Assembly: GCF_030269925.1 (NCBI RefSeq)
Contig: NC_085118.1
Span: 15,249,001-15,313,000 of the forward strand
Source of the DNA: Bombyx mori
Taxonomy: Eukaryota > Arthropoda > Insecta > Lepidoptera > Bombycidae
DNA: 64,000 nt
Direction: 5' to 3'
The notes under the pieces: model-generated
Databases searched by the model: none
Told to the model about the DNA's origin: nothing
The model's input: the letters and a program-made list of their open reading frames with translations, nothing else
Part shown: positions 1-11,355 of the stretch, in pieces
How positions within the stretch are numbered: the stretch's first letter is position 1
How the letters are laid out: each line of letters starts with the position of its first letter
Made by a program: the position numbers and the translations under genes

Positions 1-158
1 CGGCCCACCTGATATTAAATGGTTATCGAAGCCTATAGACATCAACAACGTATGCCGCTACCTATCTCGAAAGATGAATTCTAAGTTTTATAGTACACAG
101 CTGCCGGACCCTTCAAGTCGAAACGCATTAATGCGTCGCGGTAGAACCAGACAAGGTG
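1..158 (-). repeat. Bm1 SINE, 3' part, cut by window edge
   Basis: This is the reverse complement of the Bm1 tail: the 'cccacctg...taa..ggtta' block, the 'tagacatc.acaacgta' block and the 'cccttcaa..cgaaacgcatta' block occur in that order. It is a diverged copy, and the window starts inside it. Confidence 0.8.
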
Positions 159-1405
159 TTTTTTTTTTTTTTTTTTTCCACAGGTGAAAATCGCCGGATC
201 CCCACCCGCACAGCAGGTGGGGTATGTGGGAGTCGAACCTCACTAAAAACTCCTGCCGCTCACAGCCGGCGCCCTACCCCGGACCGGGTGGGAACCCAGT
301 CGGAGCTATTGAGACGGCGGGACAGGGTTTACGCAGTGCACATTACATCCATCCCGCCGTCCCCCAGACGCCGGACCGGCGGCCGCCAGTAACACGACCG
401 CCGGTTCCCTCGGTCGACGGGCCAAGAGCCCGATTGATAGCGCCGCGCTACACCTTCCCCCGGGGCGGTCGGGGGAACGCGACCTACCACGCCGCCCCAC
501 GCCTAGGTTGCTCCCCGCACAAAGCGGGTGGAGCTCGAAGCCCTTAGGGGGCCGGGTCACGGACGGGACCCCGGTCCCGACCCCCTGCTCGGCGGCGGCG
601 GGTTTCTGCGTAGTGAGGAGAGCTTTGCCTCACTCGCCCCGCCGCCTCCTTCTGCGAGATGGTGCACTCGCAGAAGTCGACCATAGCCTTCCAAGACTCG
701 TCGCCGCCAAGCATCGACGCCACGACGCCAGGCAGCGACAAGTCTGGTCCTATCTTTGCGACAAGGACACGGCGCTGCACCTCCCATGCGGGGCAGACAG
801 CGAGCGTATGCTCCGCCGTGTCCAGGTCGTGTCCACAATGGTGGCACCTCGTTGTCGGCTCAGCTCCTATCCGGTGCAGGTACTTTCCGAAGCATCCGTG
901 CCCAGTCAGCACCTGCACCAGACGGAAGGTGAGGCGTCCTCGGCCACGATTCACCCAGTCATAAAAGACTGGGTAAACCGCCTCGACGGTCCGTAGACCC
1001 CACGTGGGGTTGGCCAACCGCCTCGACCACGATTCGAGCACGGACCGCCGAGAATGGGCCTTCCGCGCCCGCAGCTCACTTTTGGAGGGACGCGCCACGC
1101 CCAGAGCACGAAGCTCACTGCGCCACCGATAGTCGGCAGCGAGCGACTCCGCCTCCAGCTCCCATGGCGGCGTCCCCGCCAACACACACGCCGCCTCGAA
1201 TGAGACGGTGCGATATCCACGGATGACCCTGATAGCAACGGTGCGCTGCGGCCGGCGCAGGAACCGAGCCATAGTAGCCCGATTGCGCGGCTCAGCCCAT
1301 ACAGGCGCACCGTACAGGGCCATCGATCGCACCACCCCAGCGTAGAGGCGGCGTAAGACAAGGTGTTGGTACATACTCGTTGCGCGCGCACAGAACACCG
1401 TACCA
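159..1405 (-). mobile_element. R1-clade non-LTR retrotransposon, 5'-truncated
   Basis: A run of T at 159-177 is the poly(A) tail of an element read on the minus strand. It is followed by a GC-rich 3' UTR and the C-terminal part of a LINE ORF2. The GC-rich composition contrasts sharply with the AT-rich surroundings. The element stops near 1400, so the endonuclease and most of the reverse transcriptase are missing, the usual result of incomplete target-primed reverse transcription. R1 clade is inferred from the C-terminal protein; TRAS/SART-type relatives cannot be excluded. Confidence 0.75.
544..1398 (-). pseudogene. C-terminal fragment of R1-type LINE ORF2
   Basis: The open frame of 284 residues starts within the thumb region of a reverse transcriptase ('LYAGVVRSMALYGAPVWA' is typical of R1-clade elements). 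It ends with the zinc knuckle C-H-H-C-G-H-x6-H-x4-C found near the C terminus of R1-type ORF2. No catalytic YxDD box is present, because the element is 5'-truncated. The first Met is internal and is not a real start. The frame is uninterrupted, which suggests a fairly young copy, but the fragment cannot be functional alone. Confidence 0.75.
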
Positions 1406-1464
1406 CCAGTAAAATAAATGGTAGGTATAAGTTAAACATAGGTAGTGTGGAAGTAGTTTTAACT

Positions 1465-1975
1465 TTTTTTCCTACCTAACCAGGTAACCGAGAGCATTAC
1501 CATATAGGATAGCCAGCGTAACAGAATGAGTAGGTGAGCTCACGGGGTTCTAGCCTGCGGACGTTGCAAACACTAGAAAGAGCAGTGTTTCGCAAAACAG
1601 TATTACGTTTCGGTTTCAAGGATGGGGTAGCCGTTGTAACTATACTGAGACTTTAGAACTTATATCACAAGGTGGGTGGCGCATTTAAGTTGTAGATGTC
1701 TATGGGCTCCAGTAACCACTTAACACCAGGTGGGCTTTGAACTTGTCCAACTATCTAAGCAATAAAAATAAAAACTACCACTGGATCGGAAACGCGACCC
1801 ACTGAGAAGATCCGGCGAGAAACACCGTGAGCTGTGCTTATGGATTAATTTACTCGCCGAGCCCTTCGTCGCAATCGACGAGTACGGTGACCGGTGCTTG
1901 AGGCACCGATAGTGAATCGGGAAGATCTAAAATTACGTATTTTGAGTGACGTCGACTGTTTACCATGTTTTACCA
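1465..1975 (-). mobile_element. BMC1-like LINE 3' end, interrupted by Bm1
   Basis: T-rich start, then 'aggtgagctcacggggtt', then after a SINE insertion 'ggatcggaaacgcgaccc' and 'gagaagatccggcgagaaac'. These blocks recur many times in the window in the same order. The copies at 37.6-38.6 kb show that they are the 3' UTR of a jockey-clade LINE. BMC1 is inferred from host and sequence type. Confidence 0.7.
1595..1772 (+). repeat. Bm1 SINE (partial) nested in LINE tail
   Basis: It runs from 'cagtattacgtttcggttt' through 'tgtagatgtctatgggctcc' to 'taagcaataaaaataaa'. It splits the LINE 3' UTR between 'agagcagtg..tcgca' and 'ctaccactggatcgg'. Confidence 0.75.
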
Positions 1976-2437
1976 AGTGAGCATTGCTAGATGAATTGAA
2001 GCGACACTCAAAAGGGCAGAACGTAGCCTGGCTTTCACTAGCGTACAATTTTATATGGTATAAACTGTATTTATTACGCACAAGTACAAATCGAATTCAA
2101 TCAATACACGGACTACTTTAAATTCTGAATGTATTTTTTTAACAGAAGTGAACGGTTTAGTATCAATCAATATTGTATATAAGCGCAAGGTTATTTGTTC
2201 ATATCTAGTAATAACAGTTTAAATACGAGTGTTTTACAAAATTTTACTTTAAACAGTATAGTATCAGAGGTAATGTATATCAAACTGTCATAAAGCATTA
2301 AGTTCGTCCGTGTATCTACCTATTTTTGTGTGCAATAAAGCGACAAATTGTGGTGCATGAATCTAAATGTCAGGTTATCAAAACAACAGAAGTAATATTG
2401 CATGTAATAGAAATGGAGTCCATATAATTTTTTTTTT
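1976..2437. other. AT-rich stretch, no gene seen
   Basis: No coding signal or recognised repeat, apart from a T run at 2429-2444 that belongs to the next element. Confidence 0.5.
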
Positions 2438-2690
2438 TTTTTTTAACAATCACGCCACTTTAACTGATCCCGTGATAAGTTCGTAAAGAACTTGTATTAC
2501 AGGTACCAGATAACGGATATAAATGTAAGATTTTTATTATACACATACATATATTTAATATACATCCATAACCCTGGAAAAGACATTTATATTTATCATA
2601 CAAATATCTTCCCTTGGCGAGATTCGAACCCGCGACCCCCTTGTGTAGTGACCATGTCACTTACCACTACACCAGACGGCCGTTAAAATT
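2429..2690 (-). repeat. tRNA-derived SINE (HaSE-like family)
   Basis: On the minus strand the head at 2690-2600 reads like a tRNA with an A-box-like 'tggtgtagtggtaagtgaca' and a B box 'gggttcgaatc'. It is followed by a body with 'ttatctggtacctgtaatac' and 'gttctttacgaacttatc' and ends in a long poly(A) (T run at 2429-2444). This tail type is shared by widespread lepidopteran SINEs and differs from Bm1. Confidence 0.7.
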
Positions 2691-3272
2691 AATGATTTGT
2701 TGTGAATATAATGTGTATCAAATATCAGAATGTACTTATTACAACAGAGAGAGTTTAGCATCGCCATATATGTTTTGCAAAATATGAAGTCTTCGGCCAC
2801 GAGGTTATGGGGGCGTTAGTGGATCGCGGTCAGTCAAAAAGGTATGCAACTCATGGAGTTACTCGTGGCTCTCACAAATTCATTTCCACTATTCCAGTGT
2901 TTTCCCAATGTTTTTCTCCCCCACTTTTGGCGCCAAAAATAGAAATTACAATTATTTTTTTTTAAATATTAATCGGCGTCAACTAATTAAGTCAAAGTCA
3001 TAAAAAAAATTGTATAGTCATCGGTTCTTGATGCATATGCAAATATTCAAGTTCATAATCTAAAATTTTCTAGAAAATTACATTCAGAAGTTTCCTTAAA
3101 TACAAACAAACCATGCTACTAACAGCGTGTCAACAAAATTTTATAAAAATACTCACATCCCGCATCCTATAATTATGAAGACGGTGTAAATACAAATTGC
3201 TTGAAGCCACATCTTTTACCTGTTAACAAAAAAAAACACATTTGAAAATCAAGTTCTGCTAAGTCCATTTCA
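2691..3272. other. AT-rich stretch, no gene seen
   Basis: No open frame of note and no recognised repeat. Confidence 0.5.
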
Positions 3273-3855
3273 TTTATTTTTCCTACCTGTGCTGATAGCT
3301 TTGAGAGTTTATTTCAGCTTTATCCTAGCGTGTATATGAGCTCTCGAGACTCAAAGCGGAATTGTTGCTAACACTGGCCCTAGCAAGAGCAGTGAAGTCG
3401 TCGTGGCCTAAAGGTTAAGGTGCATTCGTGTTGAGCGATGCACCGGTGTTCGAATCCCAGGCGGGTACCAATTTTTCTTATGAAATATGTCCTTAACCAA
3501 TGTTCGCGATTGACTTCCACGATGAAGGAATAGCATCGTAATTACTGGTTGTAGGAACTTTTGTGAGTCCGCACGGGTCGGTACCACCACACTGCCTATT
3601 TCTCCCGTGAAGCAGTAATGCGTTTCGATGTGAAGGGCGGGGCAGCCGTTGTAACTATATTGAGACCTTAGAACTTATACCTCAAGGTGGGTGGCGCATT
3701 TACGTTGTAGATGTCTATGGGCTCCAGTAACCATTTAAATCCAGGTGGGCTGTGACCTCGTCCACCTATCTAAGCAATAAAAAAATAACAAAAAAAATCT
3801 ACCACCCGATCGGAAACGCGACCCACTGAGAAGATCCGGCGAGAAACTCAGTGGT
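3273..3855 (-). mobile_element. BMC1-like LINE 3' end, interrupted by full Bm1
   Basis: The LINE tail at 3273-3393 (T-rich, then 'ctagcaagagcagtga') resumes at 3798 with 'tctaccacccgatcggaaac' and 'aagatccggcgagaaactca'. A full-length Bm1 sits between the two parts. Confidence 0.7.
3394..3797 (+). repeat. Bm1 SINE, full length with tRNA-like head
   Basis: The head 'gtcgtggcctaaaggttaag' has an A-box-like block and a B box 'ggtgttcgaatcc', resembling tRNA-Arg. The body includes 'gggtaccaatttttct' and 'gtgagtccgcacgggt', and the tail is 'aagcaataaaaaaataac'. The two Pol III promoter boxes look intact. Confidence 0.8.
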
Positions 3856-4404
3856 CATTTACCAAGTTACTCTTGATTTTCTCCAGTATTGACTGTAATC
3901 ATCCACCACTGCTCTTTGCATTTTTAACTAATAATTTATTGTAACTAATAACATTCATTAGTCATGATTCTAATAACTTAAAAAAGAGCCAATAAACGTT
4001 ATTAAATATTATATTAATGCTTCAAAGCAGATACGGTTACGTCTCGGGCCTCAGTGTTATCTTTCCACACGATGCACCAAAATTAGCTTAGTTTAATATT
4101 AATAACATTTACAATGCTGCTAAATGCTCTGTTTTATAAATCTATTATGTAGTATTAGGTCTGAATATATAACAGTACATCTAAACAAGTTTGCGAACAA
4201 TCAATATGCAAATATCATTATGTCATTCAACTTGAACGCGAACTGGTTTTAGGAAGAACATTTAAGTTCAAAAGACGAATCCTTTTTATTATATTTTATG
4301 CGGTAAGATTGTGTGTGTGTGTGTCACAGATGGAGACAGTGTGCTTAGTGTGAGTTTTTTAACGTTCTCGATGGCGTAAAAGTTAACTCATGTATGCAGT
4401 TGGA
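3856..4404. other. AT-rich stretch, no gene seen
   Basis: Contains only a short (gt)n tract near 4311-4323. Confidence 0.5.
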
Positions 4405-4656
4405 ACTCTTCGATTACGACGAAGAGTTTGACGAGCGAACTAACCCATAGGCACGGACTACAGAGTTTCTCGCCGTATCTTCTCAGTGGGTCGCGATTCC
4501 AAGCCGGTGGTAGATTCTGCGAAGCATTGCTCTTGCTAGAGCTAGTCCTAGGATATTCAAGTTGAACCCGTGAACTCACGTACTCACGTACCCGTCCAAG
4601 CGTAGCAGGAATAGCCCCTTAGGCTACCAGAAAATAGGTGAGGTAAAAAAAAGACA
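4405..4656 (+). mobile_element. BMC1-like LINE 3' end
   Basis: Plus-strand copy of the LINE 3' UTR: 'gagtttctcgccgtatcttc', 'cagtgggtcgcgattcc', 'ggtggtagattctgcgaagc', ending in an A-rich tail at 4646-4656. Confidence 0.65.
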
Positions 4657-5604
4657 AAACTAATTCACGAAAAAGTATTCTCTTGTTATTATTCAATAAA
4701 GGAACAAGAAAATGTCAAATGTATGAAGGATATCCTATTTAACAATGGCTAGTTATCAATATTTGTAATTTCAATTGTATTTTCAATAGCCAAAGCTATG
4801 CACATTAATATGGTTTTGCTGAGTGCACATACTATTTAGATTGCAATCCAGATTAGATCTAGGTACTACTTGTACGATTTAGCTAATATGTACTGTAATG
4901 ATTGTAATTTGTTTTGTGCATCAATAAATAAAAAAAATAAAAAATATATAAAATACCATGTTTGTTATTAAATGTGTTATTAATCACAATCTATACTTTT
5001 CGTTTCCGAAGCTTCAACCTACTTTTAAGGATATCAACTACATCATATTACCATTATTGAATCTAATTAAAATAAATACTGTTTTATTCATGTATGCTCT
5101 AATTGTTTTGTTTATTGTTTATAGACGTGGTTGTCATACAATCGTGACAGTATTATAACACGGAAGTTGACTATTTACTATTTAGTCAACCTAAGTTCAG
5201 AAATAAACTCTCCAAGAGACAGGCGGTGCCTAGTGTGGAGAGTTTTTAGCAAGCTGTTATGTGTAAACGTTTTCAAGGTTAATAAATACATTATTAATAA
5301 ATAAATAAAAAATAGGCTATAAAACATTTAAATATGTATTATAATAGTATGTATTGTAAGTATATTGGTATATAAATCAATTAGTTATACATTTCATATT
5401 ATATGTAAACGGTATATATCTGTTTATTGTATGTATATATTTTCTATAACAATGTTATTGTCTATAGTACACCACAACATGCCTGATATATTTTATATTT
5501 TCCAGAATTTCTGTAAATTAAACGGTTGTCTGGAAGAGATCGCTTTTAGCGATAAAATAGATGAACGCGCCTAACGCGCGACTTCTATGCTATTATCACC
5601 GGAA
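4657..5604. other. AT-rich stretch, no gene seen
   Basis: Short open frames here have no recognisable motif and a composition expected of AT-rich noncoding DNA. Confidence 0.5.
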
Positions 5605-5752
5605 ACAAAGTGGTTTTTTTTTTATTGCTTAGATGGGAAGACGAGCTCACAGCCCACCTGGTGTTAAGTGGTTACTGGAGCCCATAGACATCTACAACGT
5701 AAATGCGCCACCCATCTTGAGATATAAGTTCTAAGGTCTCAAGTATGGTTAC
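5605..5752 (-). repeat. Bm1 SINE fragment
   Basis: 'ttttattgcttagatgggaa', 'gcccacctggtgttaagtgg' and 'cacccatcttgagatataag' are the minus-strand 3' third of Bm1. Confidence 0.8.
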
Positions 5753-5957
5753 AAAGTCCAGTATAGTTTTTTTTTGATAATTTATTTAAAAAGACGATCA
5801 TGTGAAATAAATAAACCTATTGAACAAGTTGTGTTCTTCACACGATTTCACCGCGATTGAATCCTTTAATGGAAATCTGCTCAAACCTGCGTCCCTGGTC
5901 AATCTTAATGGCCACGCAATCAATTAAATTATCACTTAAGATACCTACATAAAATTT

Positions 5958-6105
5958 TGGTTTTTTATTGCTTGGACGGGTGGACGAGCTCACAGCCCAC
6001 CTGGTGTTAAGTGGTTACTAGAGCCCCTAGACATCCGCAACGTAAATGCGCCACCCACCTTGAGATATAAGTTCTAAGGTCTCAAGTATAGTTACATATT
6101 ATTTA
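5958..6105 (-). repeat. Bm1 SINE fragment
   Basis: Second minus-strand 3' Bm1 piece, 350 bp after the previous one and similarly truncated near 'tctcaagtatagttac'. Confidence 0.8.
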
Positions 6106-7094
6106 TTTTTATTTGGCATAAGATGCTTCGAATTTTAATAAATAAGAATTGCATTTCAGAATGTAATATTTTGATTAGAACAAGCCTTACAAATAGGGCC
6201 CGTCATTGCCCGCCAAAATAAGTATGATTTTTTTTGGGCCGACGGTTGAAAAAAATTACAAGTCTTTCTTTAATCATTGAGGGTACACAATCGATGGAGA
6301 CTATGAGCTATCTTCGATAATTCATTATTTCCAAATATCTGACATCGAGTGCTTAATAAAGCTTTAAATAAATCGAGTTGCCGCCGGATAATTATAATTT
6401 ATCAGAAAAAAACGATCTGATTTTATTATTATTTATTCGAATAATTATAGAGTTGAATACACTACAATGCATTTACATATTAATATATTTTTACATATAC
6501 ACTACATTATTGTTCAATTAAAAGTTTTATATATACCCGTGGCCTAAATATTATTAACTACATTATCAGGATTCATTCGATTCGCATTGTCGTTAATATT
6601 GTGGCAGTGTACCACACCTATGTCAAAACGCAAATTCTTAAATGAACCCGAATATCTATCGTAACCCTACGGACAAACTTCCTACGTTCAAAGAGTAATG
6701 TTGCTACTTTCGCCGATACACTTTGTAACTTTAAGCTTTGCATGAGTGTGCACGCGCGCGCGCCATAGTTTAAATTTAGGACTAATTCATGAAATTTTAG
6801 AAAGAAAACCCGATATTATTATTAGTAGCCGTCCACTGTCTCTTTGTTTTATATTTTAGTTTCATTGATACAGATTATATGTCATCATTATCATTATCTT
6901 ACTTTATTTAAGGTAGCGTTCGCATGACCACCAGTGGGATGTTTTAATCTGAGAATGCGACCTCATGGGTCACCGAATGCTAACCGTAACTGAAATGCTC
7001 AGAAAGTTAACTTCAATTGCATTAATAGAAGATACTGAAGCTACAGACGAATTATAGGAAAGTAGCAGGTAGTAGCAGTAATAACCACGCAGAC
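6106..7094. other. AT-rich stretch, no gene seen
   Basis: No coding signal; a short 'cgcgcgcgc' tract lies at about 6754. Confidence 0.5.
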
Positions 7095-7215
7095 TTTTTT
7101 ATTGTCCTTGTAGGCAGACGAACATACGGCCCACTTGATGGTGAGCGATTACCGCTGCCCATGGACTTCAGCAATGCCAGGGGCAGAGCCAACCCGCTGC
7201 CTGCGTGAAAATTGT
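7095..7215 (-). repeat. Short retroposon tail, second SINE/LINE type
   Basis: 'gtaggcagacgaacatacgg', 'ccacttgatggtgagcgatt' and 'ggacttcagcaatgccaggg' form the reverse complement of the repeat at 21967-22080. It resembles Bm1 tails in layout but is a different family. Confidence 0.6.
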
Positions 7216-8679
7216 AGATATTTTAAAATTGTTGCCCTCAAAAATCAAAGTCTTGAAACATACATTGCTATGTATGTACATATATTGTTTATAGATTATA
7301 TGAATGATTTTACCCTGTTTTATAACACAAGGTTCGCGAGGCAATGTAACCGCGCTACCATCAGTACTAGCATTCTAGTTATAAATACGACCTAATGTGT
7401 CCAGATGAATACCGGTGTACTGTCGTGAACGCCTATTGGATCCATCTCCGGATATAAAAAATATTTTAAAATCTTTGAAAGACAGTATTAGTTAAGAATA
7501 AAATAAAATAAAATTGGAAAAACGAAGAGCAATAGACGATAAAATTCAAATGACAATCTAGATAAGATTAAGAAGAGATTATCTGTAGAACAAAAAATAT
7601 GTCAAAACTTTTTGAATTTGGAAAGAAAATTAAATATGTATTAACAAACAAAAAAATCGTTTTTTTTTTAAACAAGAAAAAAATGCTTTGTAAAGTTTCA
7701 CGTATACAACACAATGTTAAATTATTTATTTATTACGCACAATGAAGTGTTTGAAATTACTCACAGGAGCCTTAAACGCGTCCGTGCCGAGCTGCGAAGG
7801 CCGATACAGTGTCGGCCCGATACGAACCAACCATACAGGACAGAATTAATGCTATTTGCCAACAACGAGAGAAACTTGTTTTTGTCAACCACAAACCATA
7901 CTAACAGCACACCTACTGAGCTAAAAAAAAAAAAATTTAACAAAAGTCTGCGCATATTGAATCTTAAACGCCAGATTGGGCGTTTTGAATCAAACTTTCT
8001 GCGAATGTTATTAAAGGATTAACGGGAAACACGCTACAACTGATAATGCGGAAATATTAAAGCACATTTTAAAATTACGTACTTATTGTACAACTCTAAT
8101 AACGTTTAATATTCTTTAATAACATTTCACAGATTTAATAACAATTGTACCAGCCTGATTTAGCTATAACCGTTTATTGCAGCGCTTTTTTTGTATCCAA
8201 TCTCCTTTGTAGTGATGAAAACAATAATTATTTTCGTATTGACTGTAACAGCGCAATAATGTACCTGTATGCAGGATTTAAGTCGTTCACCCCTTCCTCT
8301 AAATAACGAAAAAAAAAAGAAACAAAGTTTTCTTAACATTAGTACGAGTCTGAGCTTCATTTTTACGAGCTGCAGAGCCAAAATCGAACAATAACTTAAT
8401 TCTTTTTTTTTTCATTAACAAAAAGGTCATTTACTCTTATTTTGAATTAAAAGGAAAAAGGGCAAAACTGCTAGGTACTAAAGTTTTGCGGGTGCGATTC
8501 AGACACTGGTCTGATGTCAAGCGGAAAGTTAATGGAATGTCAAGAAGGTATATGATAATTAATATATCATTAATCGGTACAAACGACAGCGCAATAGTTG
8601 ACAACATCTTGAAATTAAAAATAACTAGAATTTAAAACTAATACAATGAAAAATTTAAGTATTTTTTTCATACCTAATC
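7216..8679. other. AT-rich stretch, no gene recognised
   Basis: A 102-codon open frame at 7714-8022 has no recognisable domain, no upstream splice or promoter context and a lysine-rich low-complexity end. I treat it as chance. Confidence 0.45.
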
Positions 8680-8795
8680 GTTGGTAGCCTAAGGGGCTAT
8701 TTCAACTTACGCAACTTTTTTTACTGATGGTAGGACCTCTTGTGAGTCCGCACGGGTAGGTACCACCACCCCGCCTACCACCACCACGACGAATG
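8680..8795 (+). repeat. LINE-tail scrap fused to Bm1 5' body
   Basis: 'ggtagcctaaggggctattt' matches the BMC1-like tail. From 8730, 'ggtaggacctcttgtgagtc' and 'gcacgggtaggtaccaccac' match the Bm1 body, which is cut off after about 60 bp. Confidence 0.6.
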
Positions 8796-9034
8796 ATTAC
8801 AACTCTTGATTGTGGGAGTACCGGATACATTAACTAATCAGTAAAGAGGTTACTTAGATTATATAAGTATCATCACTGTGTACCTACAGCGAATGAACCA
8901 AAAAGCTGGTTGTGGTCTAGTTTTAAATAATGAAATTTAATTTTAATGAAATAATGAAAGTTTGACGACTTTATATCATACATTATACGTTTTTTAAGTA
9001 TTTTAAATTAATAAGATAAAGGTGAAATTCATCA

Positions 9035-9165
9035 AGCTTTCTTGTAGTTGGATTGTTAGTACGAAATTCACAAAAAAAAATCGTAGCTGCCTACGGGATT
9101 TGAATACAGACACAGTGGCAGCACTGAATACGCGCACACTAGGCGTCTAGACCACGACGATCTCA
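9035..9165 (-). repeat. tRNA-headed SINE fragment
   Basis: On the minus strand 'gtcgtggtctagacgcctag' and 'ttcaaatcccgtaggcagc' resemble A and B boxes of a tRNA-derived SINE head related to, but distinct from, Bm1. Confidence 0.5.
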
Positions 9166-9430
9166 ACACGGATTTCCTCCCGGATTAGGAGGAGAAATCT
9201 CACACCCCCGATCACCCTCTTCGGCCAACTCATACCCTGGGCCAGGAAGGTCAAGTACCTGGGTGTCACCTTGGATGCATCCATGACATACCGCCCACAT
9301 TTAAAATCAGTCCGCGACCGTGCCGCGTTTATTCTCGGCAGACTCTACCCCATGATTTGTAAGCGGAGTAAAATGTCCCTTCGGAACAAGGTGACACTTT
9401 GCAAAACTTGCATAAGGAAAGAACTTTACC
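9166..9430 (+). pseudogene. Jockey-clade LINE reverse transcriptase fragment
   Basis: The translation contains 'VKYLGVTLDASMTYRPHLKS', 'RDRAAFILGRLYPMICKRSK' and 'MSLRNKVTLCKTCIR'. This is the segment after the RT catalytic core of jockey-clade ORF2, and it matches the related piece at 38128-38562. Both ends are truncated. Confidence 0.75.
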
Positions 9431-9904
9431 CAAGTGTTTTTTATAAATATCATAACTGCACGAAACCTAGCAATGAACTTTTCATTAATTATATTAGCAG
9501 CCTTATCTTCATTACCTATAATATATTATTATATCAAATATCGCCTCTTTGATTAAGAATTCCAAATTAAAGGGGAATGCCCATTTTAGGCCCAAAGCGG
9601 ACAATAGATTAGAGAAAAAATACTTAGTGCATTAATTTTGTCATAAATAAATATGCATTTACTTTCTTCCAAATAAGCGCCACTACAGTTTACAATAAGT
9701 AGTTTAAAAAAAGTAACTCTATTGAAAAAACAAGATTTTAATTTTTGCGGGGAAAATATTGCCAGCATCAAAACCTTTTACGTATTAATAAACATTTTAA
9801 GTATATAAAAAAACATATAAATAAATCATTTTAAGTATTATCATTAATCAATCGATTTTAATCGATTATAAGCACTTATATAACATCAAAGACATACCCA
9901 TTGG
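9431..9904. other. AT-rich stretch, no gene seen
   Basis: No motif recognised. Confidence 0.5.
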
Positions 9905-10050
9905 ACTTTAACTTGTTACTATACTTGAAACCTTAGAATTTATATCTCAAGGTGGGTGGCGCATTTACGTTGTAGATGTTTCTGGGCTCCAGTAACCACT
10001 TAACACCAGGGTGGCTGTGAGATCGTCCACCCACCTAAGTAATAAAAAAA
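9905..10050 (+). repeat. Bm1 SINE, 3' part
   Basis: 'aaccttagaatttatatctc', 'gggctccagtaaccacttaa' and 'cacctaagtaataaaaaaaa' are the 3' third of Bm1 with its A tail. Confidence 0.8.
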
Positions 10051-10804
10051 AAAAAAGTGTGTGTGTCCGCTCCGACGCACGACTGGAGTTTACTGGATAT
10101 AAAAAATTAAACGAAACAATACGAGAAATAGTTCTATATTACGACAACACGATACACTACAGATTATTAACAAATTAACGAGACACAAAACAAACGACTA
10201 ACAAATATATGAAAATACAATAATGAGAGAAACGCGCGATCAGTACGAGGCTTTGTGGCGGACTGCCGGCGCAGCAGCCCGGCGTCACCTGCGATAGCGC
10301 ATTTCGTGTGACATGCGCAATCAGGCGCATAACGCATTTCGTGTGACATGCTAGTACGATTTTGGTCCCCATAATTTTCATACCCCGGGCCTATATATGT
10401 AAATCGATTCTAAAGGAGTAAACTCCAAAAAAGTGTGTGTGTCCGCTCCGACGCACGACTGGAGTTTACTGGATATAAAAAATTAAACGAAACAATACGA
10501 GAAATAGTTCTATATTACGACAACACGATACACTACAGATTATTAACAAATTAACGAGACACAAAACAAACGACTAACAAATATATGAAAATACAATAAT
10601 GAGAGAAACGCGCGATCAGTACGAGGCTTTGTGGCGGACTGCCGGCGCAGCAGCCCGGCGTCACCTGCGATAACGCATTTCGTGTGACATGCGCAATCAG
10701 GCGCATAACGCATTTCGTGTGACATGCTAGTACGATTTTGGTCCCCATAATTTTCATACCCCGGGCCTATATATGTAAATCGATTCTAAAGGAGTAAACT
10801 CCAA
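10051..10804. repeat. 376-bp direct tandem duplication
   Basis: The block from 'gtgtgtgtccgctccgacgc' to 'ggagtaaactcc' occurs twice in direct orientation with a 376-bp offset and almost no differences (for example 'gatagcgc' against 'gataacgc'). Each unit contains a roughly 342-bp core (10085-10426 and 10461-10802) that begins 'ggagtttact' and ends 'agtaaactcc', a 10-bp perfect inverted repeat. Each core also holds a doubled 'gcatttcgtgtgacatgc'. Paired short open frames in the units are by-products. Confidence 0.85.
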
Positions 10805-11355
10805 ATATTACTTGTATTGTTATTTAAATATGTACAACTAAAACAAAAACATAAAAAATAAAAAATAATGTGTACTCGTAAAAAAAATATTAAGAAATAA
10901 ATCAATTATCGGTTATTTAAAAAAATGATCGATATATGAATTTCATGTAATTATTTTTCTTTATACTGACAACACTGATTTTAATCCGACCAAATCTGAC
11001 TGACTGACACTTCGCTTGCTGCTTGTATATAGTGTATAATCTATGCTACTTGTGCTTGCGTTCAAAATGGATGTGTTTTGATTTTTCTTCGATTTATTTT
11101 GCTTTTATCAATAACGTTTCATACTACGACTGAAAAACATCGTGTGAATTGTGGTTTTAACCTGACCGAGATTTAAAACCGTGTATATGCTCTCCTATGC
11201 TATTTTTAGATGATTTACTAATTGTGTATGAAGATGAAGAAAATATAGATATTTAAAGAAGTATGTGTGATTTTTATACCCTAATAACTACAATTGGATA
11301 AAAATATATTAGGAACATCTTAAACATTCGAAAAAGAAAAGTTCTTAAAGTATAG
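10805..11355. other. AT-rich stretch, no gene seen
   Basis: No coding signal or recognised repeat. Confidence 0.5.

Noticed and set aside
156..560. Several overlapping open frames, including one with a phenylalanine run
   Set aside because: They arise from the poly(T) tail and the GC-rich 3' UTR of the R1-type LINE.
2600..2690. Possible tRNA gene on the minus strand
   Set aside because: The A- and B-box blocks are good, but the acceptor arms do not pair and the sequence continues into a SINE body with poly(A).
10167..10757. Pairs of identical 60- and 68-residue open frames
   Set aside because: They recur only because of the 376-bp tandem duplication; no motif or splice context.
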